In this document: one piece after another, positions 25,897-35,663 of the stretch
Position numbering within the stretch: position 1 is the first letter of the stretch
How the letters are laid out: each line of letters starts with the position of its first letter
Source of the DNA: Alcaligenaceae bacterium SAGV5
GTDB taxonomy: Bacteria > Pseudomonadota > Gammaproteobacteria > Burkholderiales > Burkholderiaceae_B
Direction: 5' to 3'
Assembly (NCBI GenBank): GCA_009360345.1
Contig: SPDP01000002.1
Location: forward strand, 372,001 to 436,000
Length of the DNA: 64,000 nt
Made by a program: the position numbers and the translations under genes
Notes under the pieces: generated by a model
The model's input: only the letters and a program-made list of their open reading frames with translations
Database searches by the model: none
What the model was told of the DNA's origin: nothing

Positions 25897-27171
25897 ATGC
25901 AACTTTCAAACATCAAACTCGCACTGATTGGTCTTGGTTATGTCGGCTTGCCACTCGCGGTAGAATTCGGGAAGAAACAACCGGTTGTTGGCTTCGACAT
26001 CAACGCCGAGCGAATAAAAGCTCTCCGAGCCGGGCACGACTCAACCCTCGAGGTGAGTAACGAAGAACTGCAATCCGCCACCGGATTGCGTTATAGCTCG
26101 CAAATCGAAGATTTGATGTCCTGCAACGTCTTCATTGTCACGGTCCCCACCCCCATCGATGAGCACAAGCGCCCGGACCTCACGCCGCTGATCAAGGCAT
26201 CCGAAACGATCGGAAAAGTCCTCAAGAAAGGGGACATCGTCATCTACGAATCGACGGTTTATCCCGGGGCCACTGAAGAAGACTGCGTCCCGGTCCTCGA
26301 ACGTGTATCGGGGTTGAAATACAACGTGGATTTCTATGCCGGCTATAGCCCGGAAAGAATCAACCCCGGTGACAAAGAACATCGCGTATCGACGATCAAG
26401 AAGATTACCTCCGGCTCCACGCCGGAAGTCGCCGCTCTCGTAGACCAGCTATACGGCCAGATCATAACGGCCGGCACGCACAAGGCCGAGAGCATCCGCG
26501 TGGCGGAAGCGGCCAAAGTAATTGAAAACACACAACGCGACCTCAACATTGCCCTGATCAACGAGCTATCCATCATTTTCAACAAGATGGGTATCGACAC
26601 CGAGGCCGTGTTGAAGGCAGCCGGTACCAAATGGAACTTCCTGCCGTTCCGGCCGGGACTGGTTGGTGGCCATTGCATCGGCGTAGACCCTTATTATCTT
26701 ACCCACAAAGCTCAGAGCATCGGGTATCACCCAGAGATCATCCTGGCTGGGCGCAGATTGAACGACGGCATGGGAGCCTATGTCGTCTCGCAACTGGTCA
26801 AAGCCATGTTGCACAAGCGCATTCATGTCGAGGGCGCGCGCGTCTTGGTCATGGGCCTGACTTTCAAGGAAAACTGCCCCGACCTGCGCAATACCCGGGT
26901 CGTCGACATCCTCAAAGAACTTGGCGCATACAACATTACCGCCGACGTCTATGATCCGTGGGTCGACGCGGCCGAAGCCGAGCATGAGCACGGCATAACC
27001 CCGATAGACACGCCGGCCGAGGGGGCCTACGACGCAATCATCCTTGCCGTTGCCCACGAACAATTCAAAGCGCTGTCGGAAGATGCCATCCGGGCTCTGG
27101 GCAAGAAAGACCACGTCATATATGACTTGAAGTACGTCCTGCCTCGCGATGCATCTGACCTGCGCCTCTGA
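25897..27171 (+). CDS. UDP-N-acetylhexosamine 6-dehydrogenase (WbpO/TviB type)
   Basis: 424 residues. It oxidises UDP-GlcNAc (or UDP-GalNAc) at C6 to the uronic acid using NAD+ in two steps. The Rossmann motif GLGYVG is at 12-17, the catalytic loop [12 protein letters not shown] puts the nucleophilic cysteine at 260, [10 protein letters not shown] is at about 120-128, and [14 protein letters not shown] lines the interface. The C-terminal UDP domain begins near [18 protein letters not shown]. Closest to the TviB/WbpO group rather than Ugd. First of a contiguous sugar-nucleotide pathway; the epimerase starts 6 bp on. Confidence 0.9.
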   Translation: MQLSNIKLALIGLGYVGLPLAVEFGKKQPVVGFDINAERIKALRAGHDSTLEVSNEELQSATGLRYSSQIEDLMSCNVFIVTVPTPIDEHKRPDLTPLIKASETIGKVLKKGDIVIYESTVYPGATEEDCVPVLERVSGLKYNVDFYAGYSPERINPGDKEHRVSTIKKITSGSTPEVAALVDQLYGQIITAGTHKAESIRVAEAAKVIENTQRDLNIALINELSIIFNKMGIDTEAVLKAAGTKWNFLPFRPGLVGGHCIGVDPYYLTHKAQSIGYHPEIILAGRRLNDGMGAYVVSQLVKAMLHKRIHVEGARVLVMGLTFKENCPDLRNTRVVDILKELGAYNITADVYDPWVDAAEAEHEHGITPIDTPAEGAYDAIILAVAHEQFKALSEDAIRALGKKDHVIYDLKYVLPRDASDLRL

Positions 27172-27177
27172 AGAATC

Positions 27178-28200
27178 ATGAATTACGCAACCGCACGCGC
27201 CTCTTTGATCTCGCAACCAAAGAGATGGCTGATTACGGGAGTCGCCGGTTTCATCGGAAGCAACCTTCTGGAAACGCTTCTTAAACTAAACCAGGATGTC
27301 GTCGGCCTCGATAATTTCTCGACGGGCCACGCGAAGAATCTGGCCGAGATCGAAACACTCGTTACACCCGAGCAATGGGCTCGATTTGATTTCCTTGAGG
27401 GCGACATCCGCGACGTCGCGGCGTGCGCCCAGGCGACGCGGAACATTGACTATGTGTTGCATCAAGCGGCCCTGGGCTCCGTACCCCGTAGTCTCTCTGA
27501 TCCTCTCGCCAGCAATGCCTCGAACATAGACGGTTTTTTGAACATGCTCGTCGCGGCCCGGGACAATGAGGTCAGGAACTTCGTGTATGCAGCCAGCAGT
27601 TCGACCTACGGCGATCACCCGGCGCTCCCCAAGACGGAAGACACGATAGGCAAGCCGCTGTCTCCCTACGCGGTCACGAAATTGGTCAATGAACTCTATG
27701 CTGATGTCTTTTCGAAAAACTATGGTTTTTCCAGCATAGGGCTCCGCTATTTCAACGTCTTCGGTGCCAGGCAGGATCCTGAGGGTGCATACGCGGCAGT
27801 CATTCCCAAGTGGATCGCCGCGATGATAAAAAACCAGCCCGTCAGGATAAATGGCGACGGCGAAAGCAGTCGGGATTTCTGCTATATAGATAACGCCGTC
27901 CAGGCGAACATCCTGGCCGCTCACTCTCAAAGCGACGCCCGCAATCAGATATACAACGTCGCAGTCGGGGAACGGACCACGCTCAATGAGCTATTCGAGA
28001 TGCTTCGAGGCGCGTTGGCTTCGCACGATATCCGCTATGATCTTGCCCCGGAATATTGCGATTTTCGCCCGGGCGATGTGCGGCACTCCCAGGCGAACAT
28101 AGACAAGGCCAGAAACCTTCTCGGATATTCGCCGACACATGACATTTCCCAGGGCATTATCGCGGCAATGCCTTGGTACCTAAGCTCTCACCGGGATTGA
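27178..28200 (+). CDS. UDP-HexNAc(A) C4-epimerase (WbpP/TviC type)
   Basis: 340 residues, extended short-chain dehydrogenase. Glycine motif GVAGFIGS at 21-28, the catalytic SSST segment at 140-143, and Y164-x3-K168 in [11 protein letters not shown]. The N-terminal extension and the [15 protein letters not shown] block are typical of WbpP/WbgU/TviC epimerases, which act on N-acetylated UDP-sugars or uronates. With the dehydrogenase upstream it could give UDP-GalNAc or UDP-GalNAcA. Its place next to 3-amino-sugar genes suggests a galacto-configured diacetamido-uronic acid, or a second amino sugar in the repeat unit. Confidence 0.88.
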   Translation: MNYATARASLISQPKRWLITGVAGFIGSNLLETLLKLNQDVVGLDNFSTGHAKNLAEIETLVTPEQWARFDFLEGDIRDVAACAQATRNIDYVLHQAALGSVPRSLSDPLASNASNIDGFLNMLVAARDNEVRNFVYAASSSTYGDHPALPKTEDTIGKPLSPYAVTKLVNELYADVFSKNYGFSSIGLRYFNVFGARQDPEGAYAAVIPKWIAAMIKNQPVRINGDGESSRDFCYIDNAVQANILAAHSQSDARNQIYNVAVGERTTLNELFEMLRGALASHDIRYDLAPEYCDFRPGDVRHSQANIDKARNLLGYSPTHDISQGIIAAMPWYLSSHRD

Positions 28201-28249
28201 AGTCTTGGTTTGGCTCAATCCGGGAAGATATATTTAAACAGGTTCTCAT

Positions 28250-29308
28250 ATGCAAAAGACTACGCCCGTATCTGAACGAAAAATCCGTTTCGCATTGGTG
28301 GGTTGTGGAAGAATTGCTCAAAATCATTTTTCCTCCATCGAAAAGCACGCCGACCGATGCGAACTGGTCGACGTATGCGACATTGACGAAGGCGCCTTGG
28401 CACGAGCCGTCAGCCAAACCGGTGCGCGCGGCCATGGCAATCTGACCGCAATGCTGGAACAGACGACGGCCGATTGCGTCATTCTGACCACTCCCAGTGG
28501 CTTGCATGCATCTCAAGCAATCAAGGTTGCCGGCTCTGGCCTGCACGTCATGACCGAAAAGCCGATGGCCACGCGCTGGGAAGATGGCCTGAGCATGGTG
28601 GACGCCTGCGACAAGGCAGACGTGCGCCTCTTCGTCGTGAAACAAAACCGGCGCAACGCCACGCTCCAATTGCTCAAGCAAGCCATCGACAAGAAGAGGT
28701 TTGGTCGCATCTACAACGTTGCAATCAATGTCTTCTGGACTCGTCCCCAGGAATATTACGATAGCGCCAAATGGCGCGGCACCTGGGAGTTCGACGGCGG
28801 GGCATTCATGAATCAGGCCAGCCATTACATCGACCTACTGGATTGGCTGATCGGCCCTCTCGAAAGTGTCATGGCATATACGGGCACATTGGCCCGGAAC
28901 ATACAGGTCGAAGATAGCGGCGCGGCTGCACTCCGTTGGCGGAGCGGGGCCATGGGCACTCTGAATGTCAGCATGCTCACGTACCCCAAGAATCTGGAAG
29001 GCAGCATTACCATCCTCGGCGAGAAGGGCACGGTCCGCATTGGCGGCGTTGCTGTCAACGAGATCCAACACTGGGAATTCGACCAGGCCCTTCCTGAGGA
29101 TGAGGCCATTCAGGCGGCTAGTTATTCGACCACATCGGTGTATGGATTTGGCCATCCCCTCTACTACGACAACGTGATAAAGACCTTGAGCGGGGAAGAA
29201 GAGCCCGAAACAGACGGTCGCGAAGGGCTGAAAAGCCTCGAGTTGCTCATAGCCCTGTACCTGTCGGCTCGAGACGGCCGTCGCGTCGCCTTGCCGCTCG
29301 AGTTTTAA
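28250..29308 (+). CDS. UDP-GlcNAcA 3-dehydrogenase (WbpB/WlbA, Gfo/Idh/MocA family)
   Basis: 352 residues. It oxidises C3 of the UDP-HexNAc uronate to the 3-keto sugar, the substrate of the aminotransferase. Rossmann VGCGRIAQNH at 18-26, catalytic EKPM with K104, and SHYIDLLDW with H192. In Pseudomonas and Thermus homologues NADH is recycled by reducing 2-oxoglutarate. The order here (oxidase, acetyltransferase, aminotransferase, 2-epimerase) mirrors wbpB-D-E-I and wlbA-B-C-D, but with a flavoprotein gene inserted after it. Confidence 0.9.
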   Translation: MQKTTPVSERKIRFALVGCGRIAQNHFSSIEKHADRCELVDVCDIDEGALARAVSQTGARGHGNLTAMLEQTTADCVILTTPSGLHASQAIKVAGSGLHVMTEKPMATRWEDGLSMVDACDKADVRLFVVKQNRRNATLQLLKQAIDKKRFGRIYNVAINVFWTRPQEYYDSAKWRGTWEFDGGAFMNQASHYIDLLDWLIGPLESVMAYTGTLARNIQVEDSGAAALRWRSGAMGTLNVSMLTYPKNLEGSITILGEKGTVRIGGVAVNEIQHWEFDQALPEDEAIQAASYSTTSVYGFGHPLYYDNVIKTLSGEEEPETDGREGLKSLELLIALYLSARDGRRVALPLEF

Positions 29309-29321
29309 AGGCTGTCCTGCA

Positions 29322-30362
29322 ATGCGTATTGCGGTAGTAGGCGGGGGAATTGTCGGAGCCTGCACAAGCTGGGCTCTCTCGAAGCGGGGCGCTCAAGTTA
29401 CGCTTTTCGAGCGCGGCCGCCCCATGCAAGAGACCAGCAGTGCGTCTTCCAAACTGCTGCATGGCGGCCTGCGCTATCTCGAAACAGGGCAATTCCGTTT
29501 GGTGCGTAAAGCTCTGCTGGCAAGAACGACCTGGCTACAAAGAGCCCCCCAGTTTTGCCAGCAGCTTGAGCTGCTTTTGCCTATCTACCAAGATGGCTCC
29601 CGATCCCGATGGATCATCGCGACTGGAATCAAGCTATATGACCTTCTGGCGCGCGGCAGCGGCTTTCCGAAAAGCCGGTGGCTCACCGCGGCCGAGGTCG
29701 GGGCCCGCCATCCCAGCCTTGTACAATCCGACCTCCTGGGAGCATATTCATTCTATGATGCCCAGATGGACGACTATGCGCTAGGAAACTGGGTTGTCGG
29801 CCAACTGGCGGCTGAGGGCGTTGATATTCGCACGCAATGCGAAATCACCGATTTCAATCAGTTATCCAGTTTTGACAGAATCGTCAATGCAACCGGGCCC
29901 TGGGTCGCGTCACTGCGTCAAACACAACCCGGAAAATCTGCCTACAAGTTGGATCTGGTTCGTGGCAGTCATATCCTGCTTAAACGCCCCATTGAAACTG
30001 CATTGCTGCTACCGGTGCCGGGGGAAAAGCGGGTTGTTTTTGTTTTGCCATACAAAGGAGCTACGCTTCTCGGGACAACCGAAATACGGCAGAGCGAAGC
30101 AGAGAATCCGGGGCCCAGCGAACACGAAATCCAATATTTGCTTGAAGTTTACAACCATTACCTCTCGCCTCATGCAGGCACGGACGACATCATTGGCTCC
30201 TTCGCGGGAGTTCGCCCCCTCGTCTTCAGTGCGGACGACCCGACGAATGCCACGCGCGAGTGGGCCTTTGAGAAGGTCGACAATGTCCTGCATATTTACG
30301 GTGGGAAATGGACGACCGCGTTGCTTGAAGGCGAAGAAGCAGCAAAGAGGATTCTAGAATAA
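29322..30362 (+). CDS. GlpD-like FAD-dependent oxidoreductase lacking the C-terminal cap
   Basis: 346 residues of the DAO/glycerol-3-phosphate dehydrogenase superfamily. The dinucleotide-binding motif VVGGGIVGA is at 5-13. The GlpD hallmark [13 protein letters not shown] is at about 42-54, [11 protein letters not shown] follows near 150, and LLGTTE, GVRPLV and a final GGKWTT complete the flavin-site set. Catabolic GlpD is about 500 residues; this protein stops where the C-terminal helical domain would begin. It shares one base with the next start (TAATG), so it is coupled to the sugar acetyltransferase. Its role in polysaccharide synthesis is unknown: it may oxidise glycerol phosphate, a 2-hydroxy acid by-product, or a sugar alcohol. 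Confidence 0.75.
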   Translation: MRIAVVGGGIVGACTSWALSKRGAQVTLFERGRPMQETSSASSKLLHGGLRYLETGQFRLVRKALLARTTWLQRAPQFCQQLELLLPIYQDGSRSRWIIATGIKLYDLLARGSGFPKSRWLTAAEVGARHPSLVQSDLLGAYSFYDAQMDDYALGNWVVGQLAAEGVDIRTQCEITDFNQLSSFDRIVNATGPWVASLRQTQPGKSAYKLDLVRGSHILLKRPIETALLLPVPGEKRVVFVLPYKGATLLGTTEIRQSEAENPGPSEHEIQYLLEVYNHYLSPHAGTDDIIGSFAGVRPLVFSADDPTNATREWAFEKVDNVLHIYGGKWTTALLEGEEAAKRILE

Positions 30363-30955
30363 TGTCAACATCTCGCAACTATACCGCCCACCCGTCGGCA
30401 ATCATTGACGACGGGGCGCAAATCGGCGACGGATGCCGCATCTGGCATTTTGTACATGTCTGCGGCGACGCCCAGCTCGGGCGCAATATCTCCCTCGGCC
30501 AGAATGTCTTCGTCGGCAACAAGGTAGTCATTGGCGACAACTGCAAAATCCAGAATAACGTGTCGGTTTATGACAACGTAATACTGGAAGAAGGCGTTTT
30601 CTGCGGCCCCAGCATGGTTTTCACCAACGTATACAACCCGCGGGCCCTGGTCAATCGCAAGAATGAGTATCGGAACACGCTCGTCAAACGTGGAGCGACC
30701 CTTGGTGCGAACAGTACGATAGTGTGCGGCGTGACGGTGGGTGAGTTCGCATTCATCGCGGCTGGAGCCGTTATCACAAAAAACGTTCCGGCATACGCTC
30801 TAATGGCCGGCGTCCCCGCCAGGCAAATCGGATGGATGAGCGAGTACGGTGAACGAATTCCCCTGCCGGTAAATGGCCAAGGTAATTTTACCTGCCCGCA
30901 TACCGGTGACCATTACTCACTCTCTGATAGCCAACTGACAAAGGCGGACAAATAA
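30362..30955 (+). CDS. UDP-3-amino-HexNAcA N-acetyltransferase (WbpD/WlbB type)
   Basis: 197 residues, a left-handed parallel beta-helix acetyltransferase. Hexapeptide rungs run from about residue 10 ([22 protein letters not shown]) through [27 protein letters not shown] to [34 protein letters not shown]. It acetylates the 3-amino group with acetyl-CoA. The start overlaps the flavoprotein stop by one base, and the aminotransferase starts directly after its stop codon. Confidence 0.9.
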   Translation: MSTSRNYTAHPSAIIDDGAQIGDGCRIWHFVHVCGDAQLGRNISLGQNVFVGNKVVIGDNCKIQNNVSVYDNVILEEGVFCGPSMVFTNVYNPRALVNRKNEYRNTLVKRGATLGANSTIVCGVTVGEFAFIAAGAVITKNVPAYALMAGVPARQIGWMSEYGERIPLPVNGQGNFTCPHTGDHYSLSDSQLTKADK

Positions 30956-32050
30956 ATGAAAATCGAATTCTGCGACCTGAAATCACAGCAGCTCAGATTG
31001 AAGGAAAAAATCGATCAGGGCATACAGCGCGTGCTGGCTCATGGTCAATATATCCTCGGCCCGGAGGTCACCGAACTGGAGGGGAGACTCGCCGCGGCGG
31101 TCGGAGCACGCTATTGCGTCACTTGCGCCAATGGCACGGATGCGCTTCAAATAGCACAAATGGCCATCGGGATAGGACCCGGCGATGAAGTCATCACCCC
31201 TGGGTTCACCTATATAGCCACCGCGGAGACCGTCGCCCTGCTAGGCGCGAAACCTGTTTATGTGGATATCGATCCAAAAACCTACAACATAAACCCGGCG
31301 CTCCTGGAACAAGTCATTACACCGCGGACCAAGGCAATAATTCCGGTTTCACTCTATGGGCAATGCGCCGATTTTGACCCAATCAACGAGATTGCGAAAA
31401 AACACGGCATAACAGTCATAGAGGATGCAGCGCAAAGCTTCGGAGCCCAATACAAGGGGCGCAACTCGTGCAACTTGAGCGATATTTCGTGCACCAGCTT
31501 CTTCCCGAGCAAACCTCTGGGCTGTTACGGTGACGGTGGGGCCATATTCACGAATGATGAAGAATTGGCCACGAAAATCAGGCAGATCGCCCGCCACGGC
31601 CAGGACCGCCGATATCACCATATTCGCGTCGGCGTGAACAGCCGCCTTGACACGATACAAGCAGCCGTCCTGCTCGCGAAATTGGACGTTTTTTCTGACG
31701 AAATGGATACCCGCCAAAAACTGGCTGCTGCGTATACCGAAGCCCTCATTGAGCGGGGAATAGAAACAACGCCCCATGTCGAGCCCCACAACATCAGTTC
31801 CTGGGCGCAATATACGATACGGGTCTCTGAACGCGACAAACTGCAGCGCGCCCTGCATGAGCAGGGGATCCCCACAGCCATTCATTATCCAATACCGCTG
31901 AACAAACAGCCAGCGGTACAGGATACCGCTGTGCATCTGCCGGTTGGCGACCTGACAGCGGAACAGGTATTAAGCCTGCCCTTCAGCCCATACATTACAT
32001 TAGAACACATCAACAGAATAGCAGATAGTATAAAATCTTCGCTTAGCTGA
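30956..32050 (+). CDS. UDP-3-keto-HexNAcA aminotransferase (WbpE/WlbC, DegT/DnrJ family)
   Basis: 364 residues, PLP-dependent. The Schiff-base lysine is K186 in SFFPSKPLGCYGDGG, the cofactor aspartate D157 is in VIEDAAQSFGA, and the substrate loop NSRLDTIQAAVL follows. Uses glutamate to aminate C3, regenerating 2-oxoglutarate needed by the preceding dehydrogenase. The ATG follows the previous stop codon with no gap. A terminator-like hairpin comes 20 bp after its stop. Confidence 0.92.
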   Translation: MKIEFCDLKSQQLRLKEKIDQGIQRVLAHGQYILGPEVTELEGRLAAAVGARYCVTCANGTDALQIAQMAIGIGPGDEVITPGFTYIATAETVALLGAKPVYVDIDPKTYNINPALLEQVITPRTKAIIPVSLYGQCADFDPINEIAKKHGITVIEDAAQSFGAQYKGRNSCNLSDISCTSFFPSKPLGCYGDGGAIFTNDEELATKIRQIARHGQDRRYHHIRVGVNSRLDTIQAAVLLAKLDVFSDEMDTRQKLAAAYTEALIERGIETTPHVEPHNISSWAQYTIRVSERDKLQRALHEQGIPTAIHYPIPLNKQPAVQDTAVHLPVGDLTAEQVLSLPFSPYITLEHINRIADSIKSSLS

Positions 32051-32064
32051 AATGATGAATTTCT

Positions 32065-32106
32065 AATATTTGCCTCCATGCCTCCCATGTGAGGCAATAT
32101 TTTTTT
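32065..32106 (+). terminator. Rho-independent terminator between aminotransferase and 2-epimerase genes
   Basis: TTGCCTC at 32070-32076 pairs with GAGGCAA at 32091-32097, extendable by an AATAT/ATATT arm with one bulge, and is followed by T7 (32100-32106). A textbook structure, placed inside a pathway operon where partial read-through would be needed. Confidence 0.7.
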
Positions 32107-32123
32107 AGACACCCCGGATCTAA

Positions 32124-33191
32124 ATGAAGAAAATACTAACTGTCATCGGCGCCCGTCCGCAATTCATCAAGGCCAGCGTTGTCTCCCATGCTCTGGCAAA
32201 AAGGCCTGATGAAATAGAGGAAGTGCTTCTCCACACCGGCCAGCACTTCGACGCGAACATGTCCAGCATTTTCTTTGACCAGCTGAGCATACCAAAGCCT
32301 CGTTTTCAGCTGGACATCCATGGCGGAACCCACGGGCAAATGACAGCCCGTATGCTGGAAAGCATCGAACGCATCATTCTCGACGAAAAACCCGATCGGG
32401 TCCTTGTGTATGGCGACACAAACTCGACATTGGCCGGCGCGCTGGCTGCCATCAAATTGCACGTTCCCGTCGCGCACATCGAAGCTGGCTTGCGCAGCTT
32501 CAATATGCAGATGCCGGAAGAGGTCAACCGCATCCTTACCGATAATGTAAGCGACCTCCTCTTTTGCCCGACAGAGACGGCGATCAAGAACCTGGAAAGA
32601 GAAGGTTTTTGCTCGAAGCCAATCACGATGCTCAACGTTGGCGATGTCATGCAGGATGCCGCCCTTTTCTTCGCCCAGAATGCTTCCGCCACCATCGAAA
32701 GCAAGCCGAAGGGAGACTTTGCACTTGCGACATTGCATCGCGCGGAAAACACCGATGATGAAAATCGGCTGCGATCCATCATCAATGCGCTCAATCACAT
32801 ACATAAGAATATCGCCCCTGTTCTGCTTCCCGTTCATCCAAGAACGCGGGCTGCCATTCAACGCCTGGGCGTCGAACTGGAAATATCCGTGATCGATCCA
32901 GTGGGATACCTGGAAATGATCGACCTGCTACAAAGCTGCAGTCTTGTCCTGACCGACAGTGGCGGCTTGCAGAAAGAGGCTTTTTTCTTCCGCAAACCCT
33001 GCATCACCATGCGTGATCAAACGGAATGGGTAGAACTCGTCGAAATCAAGGCAAATACACTGGCTGGCGCAGATGAAGAGCAGATCATAAAAAGTGCGCG
33101 CCAAAGCTTCGGCTCGACCATTCAAGTCGCTCACAGCCCGTATGGTGAAGGTTTCGCCTCCGAAAAAATAGCCTCGTGCCTTGCGAAATGA
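32124..33191 (+). CDS. UDP-diacetamido-uronate 2-epimerase (WbpI/WlbD, WecB family)
   Basis: 355 residues. Inverts C2 to convert UDP-GlcNAc3NAcA to UDP-ManNAc3NAcA; the family also holds UDP-GlcNAc 2-epimerase. N-terminal VIGARPQFIKASVV, YGDTNSTLAGALAA, EAGLRSFNMQMPEE, GDVMQDAALFF, LHRAENTDD and the C-terminal DSGGLQKEAFFFRKPC with DQTEWVE are all intact; the last two are the nucleotide site. It lies 73 bp after the aminotransferase, separated by a terminator. Pathway context favours the diacetamido-uronate substrate over UDP-GlcNAc. Confidence 0.9.
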   Translation: MKKILTVIGARPQFIKASVVSHALAKRPDEIEEVLLHTGQHFDANMSSIFFDQLSIPKPRFQLDIHGGTHGQMTARMLESIERIILDEKPDRVLVYGDTNSTLAGALAAIKLHVPVAHIEAGLRSFNMQMPEEVNRILTDNVSDLLFCPTETAIKNLEREGFCSKPITMLNVGDVMQDAALFFAQNASATIESKPKGDFALATLHRAENTDDENRLRSIINALNHIHKNIAPVLLPVHPRTRAAIQRLGVELEISVIDPVGYLEMIDLLQSCSLVLTDSGGLQKEAFFFRKPCITMRDQTEWVELVEIKANTLAGADEEQIIKSARQSFGSTIQVAHSPYGEGFASEKIASCLAK

Positions 33192-33286
33192 CAAGCTCAC
33201 GAGCCTGAGCATTTTTTCGCTTCGTTCCAGAGTTCAATCTTCCCATATTTACATTGTGGCCTCATCACACCATCACTTCTTTGCCC

Positions 33287-34282
33287 ATGAGAATTCTTAA
33301 TTTATTTCAGCCGCATAGACCATTCGCAAAGGACAACAAAGAAGAATACAAAGAATGGTCTGAGAACGCTCATGCCGTCCCCATCTTCCTTCAATGGTGG
33401 TGGATCGAGGCCGCGACAAATGGCAATTGGAACGCTGTTTTTTCTCACAACAAGGACGGCAGCGTCAAAGCTGTCTGGCCTTATACAGTCGAGAAGAAGT
33501 TCGGCATTTACATCAGCCGCATGCCAAAGCAAACCCAGTTTCTGGGCCCTTGGATATCTCCAGCCTCCAGCAATAGGCCTGCAAAAAAAATCGCCCATGA
33601 AAAGGAAGCCCTGGAGAATCTTATCGAACAGATTCCCCGTTTTTCTTTTTTCAAGCAAAAATTCAGGTTTTCCCTGAAAAACTGGATGCCGTTTTATTGG
33701 AGCGGCTACGCGCAAACAACTCTCTATACATATCGACTCGACCTGTCACCAACGATAGAAAATCTCCACAAAGAGTTGGAGTCGAATATAAGAACCGATA
33801 TAAAAAAGGCTCAATCCAAGGTTTCCATCAAAGAAATCGATGACATTGACTCTTTTTATGAAATCAATAAAAAGAGCTTTCTTCGCCAGAACAAAGAGAT
33901 TCCATACTCCCTGGATTTCGTACGAAGGCTTGACAAGGAGCTTTCCCAGAGAAAGATGCGTCGCATCACCCTGGCAGTCGACACGGCGACCCAACAGGTC
34001 CATGCGGCTGTCTATATCGTCTGGGATGCCGAAACAGCGTACTATCTTTGGGGCGGTGCCGATCCTTCGCTGAGAAGCAGCGGCGCCACGTCCCTGCTCC
34101 TCTGGGATGCCATCGAATACTGCCAGAAATTTGCCAAATTCTTCGATTTCGAAGGCAGCATGATCAAGCCCGTGGAGAAATTCGTTCGCGCCTTTGGCGC
34201 CGAACAAGTCCCATACTTTGAAATCCAAAAAAGAAATTTTCTCTTCAGACTGGCTGATCTGGCTCGTGGAAAAATAAAATGA
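33287..34282 (+). CDS. FemAB/GNAT-like transferase (PF13480 type)
   Basis: 331 residues from ATG 33287; another in-frame ATG at 33254 adds 11 residues and neither has a clear ribosome site. HAVPIFLQWWWIEAA near the start and VKAVWPYTVEKKFGI, LESNIRTDIKKAQ and AVYIVWDAETAYYLWGGADPSLRSSGATSLLLWDAIEYC match the two-GNAT-domain FemAB-like group found in exopolysaccharide loci. These transfer acyl or aminoacyl groups to amino sugars. It overlaps the next gene by 4 bp (ATGA). The likely job is decoration of the repeat unit; donor and acceptor unknown. Confidence 0.65.
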   Translation: MRILNLFQPHRPFAKDNKEEYKEWSENAHAVPIFLQWWWIEAATNGNWNAVFSHNKDGSVKAVWPYTVEKKFGIYISRMPKQTQFLGPWISPASSNRPAKKIAHEKEALENLIEQIPRFSFFKQKFRFSLKNWMPFYWSGYAQTTLYTYRLDLSPTIENLHKELESNIRTDIKKAQSKVSIKEIDDIDSFYEINKKSFLRQNKEIPYSLDFVRRLDKELSQRKMRRITLAVDTATQQVHAAVYIVWDAETAYYLWGGADPSLRSSGATSLLLWDAIEYCQKFAKFFDFEGSMIKPVEKFVRAFGAEQVPYFEIQKRNFLFRLADLARGKIK

Positions 34283-35634
34283 AAACGCGCATACTTTTTC
34301 TTCACGACAGCCCCGAGTTCAGCCGGGAAATTGAATATACCGTTCGGCAGCTCTTTTGCTCCGTCGAGGGGCATGAGTTCGAGTTGGGCTTTAACGATGA
34401 AAATTTCGAAGCAGACTATCGAATATCATACGGAGACACGATCCCTCCCGATGTTGATTTGTCCATTCCACGGCAACGCATTCTCTTCAATGGCTCCGAC
34501 CGTCCAATACCGGGTTCATTGATTTCGAACAGGTACGCCCACGGTTCAAGATTCTTATATTCGGTAGAAAAGCACAAGCGGCCTGATGGTCAATTTGCAT
34601 CCAATCAAGCCCTTCATTTCGATGTCCTGGAAGCGACCTTCTTCCATCTGACGCGATATGAAGAGTGGTACGCGTCCGACGACTCTCTGGACAAACATGG
34701 CCGGCTGCGAAGCGAGGCTCAGTTCCTGGTCAAGGAAGAGCTCCATCGCATTCCGGTGGTAGATCATATTAGATTGGCGCTGTTGGAGACATTGGGAACC
34801 AGCATCTCCAACTGGCCCACCAAGCACACCCTCACTCATGACATCGACTGCCTGAGGAAATTTGGTTCAAACAAACGGATCATTCGAGCATTTGCGCGGA
34901 CTTTCCTGAAAGAAAAAAACCTGAAAAAGACAATTTCCCTGGCTCGGCAATTTTTCGAATTTCGCTCAACCGGGAAGGATCCGTTCGACACGTTTGAGTG
35001 GCTTTTTTCAAAGAACCGGACCAAGGATCGCGTCGTCTTTTTCATGAGCGGTGGGCGCACCAGGTACGACAACCTGTATTCGCTTTCAGATGCCGAAGCT
35101 GGAGAAGCCATCGGCCTTGCAATTTCAAACGGATATGAGATTGGCCTGCACCCGAGCTATGTCACCTACAAGGACTCCGGCCAACTGGCTGAGGAAAGAG
35201 CAGCATTGGCTCTTGGCGCCAGGACTGAGATAACCAGCAGCCGGCAGCACATTCTTCGATACTCCGTGAGTGAAACGCCAAGGATCTTGCAGGAAAACAA
35301 GATCCGCAGGGACTACACACTCGGATATGCTGACAAGATTGGCTTTCGATGCGGAACCGGCATGGAATTTTCCATCTTCGACCTCGACCTGCGCCAGGAG
35401 CTTGATGTCAAGGAGATCCCACTGGTGATAATGGACGGGCCCCTGCTGATGGAAGCAGCGTACGATGTCGACAAGGCGAAACAACTGCTTTTTTCGTTCA
35501 TCCAAGCCAATCAATCCGGTACGGCCATCACCTACAATTTCCACAACAGTATTTTTGCCGACGCGGGTGTATCCACGAATTCAATGAAGAGACTCTACGA
35601 AGAACTACTACAGAAAATCAATGACAAGAGTTGA
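34279..35634 (+). CDS. Polysaccharide deacetylase-like protein with N-terminal extension
   Basis: 451 residues, no signal peptide or membrane segment, so cytosolic. A roughly 180-residue N-terminal part (ILFNGSDRPI, FDVLEATFFHLTRYEEW) precedes a NodB-like domain: THDIDC at about 186-191 carries the metal Asp/His pair, GLHPSY near 290 the second histidine, and RQHILRYS another. This arrangement is seen in LPS/EPS loci in a family annotated as polysaccharide deacetylase-like (DUF7033). A cytosolic deacetylase coupled to a FemAB-like transferase suggests removal of one acyl group and replacement by another; inference. Confidence 0.65.
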   Translation: MKTRILFLHDSPEFSREIEYTVRQLFCSVEGHEFELGFNDENFEADYRISYGDTIPPDVDLSIPRQRILFNGSDRPIPGSLISNRYAHGSRFLYSVEKHKRPDGQFASNQALHFDVLEATFFHLTRYEEWYASDDSLDKHGRLRSEAQFLVKEELHRIPVVDHIRLALLETLGTSISNWPTKHTLTHDIDCLRKFGSNKRIIRAFARTFLKEKNLKKTISLARQFFEFRSTGKDPFDTFEWLFSKNRTKDRVVFFMSGGRTRYDNLYSLSDAEAGEAIGLAISNGYEIGLHPSYVTYKDSGQLAEERAALALGARTEITSSRQHILRYSVSETPRILQENKIRRDYTLGYADKIGFRCGTGMEFSIFDLDLRQELDVKEIPLVIMDGPLLMEAAYDVDKAKQLLFSFIQANQSGTAITYNFHNSIFADAGVSTNSMKRLYEELLQKINDKS

Positions 35635-35663
35635 TTTCATTGAATTCCAGGAACGTCATTAAA

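Noticed and set aside
25567..25902. 111-codon minus-strand frame in the gap before the UDP-sugar dehydrogenase
   Set aside because: Runs into the start of a real gene on the other strand and has no domain or plausible start.
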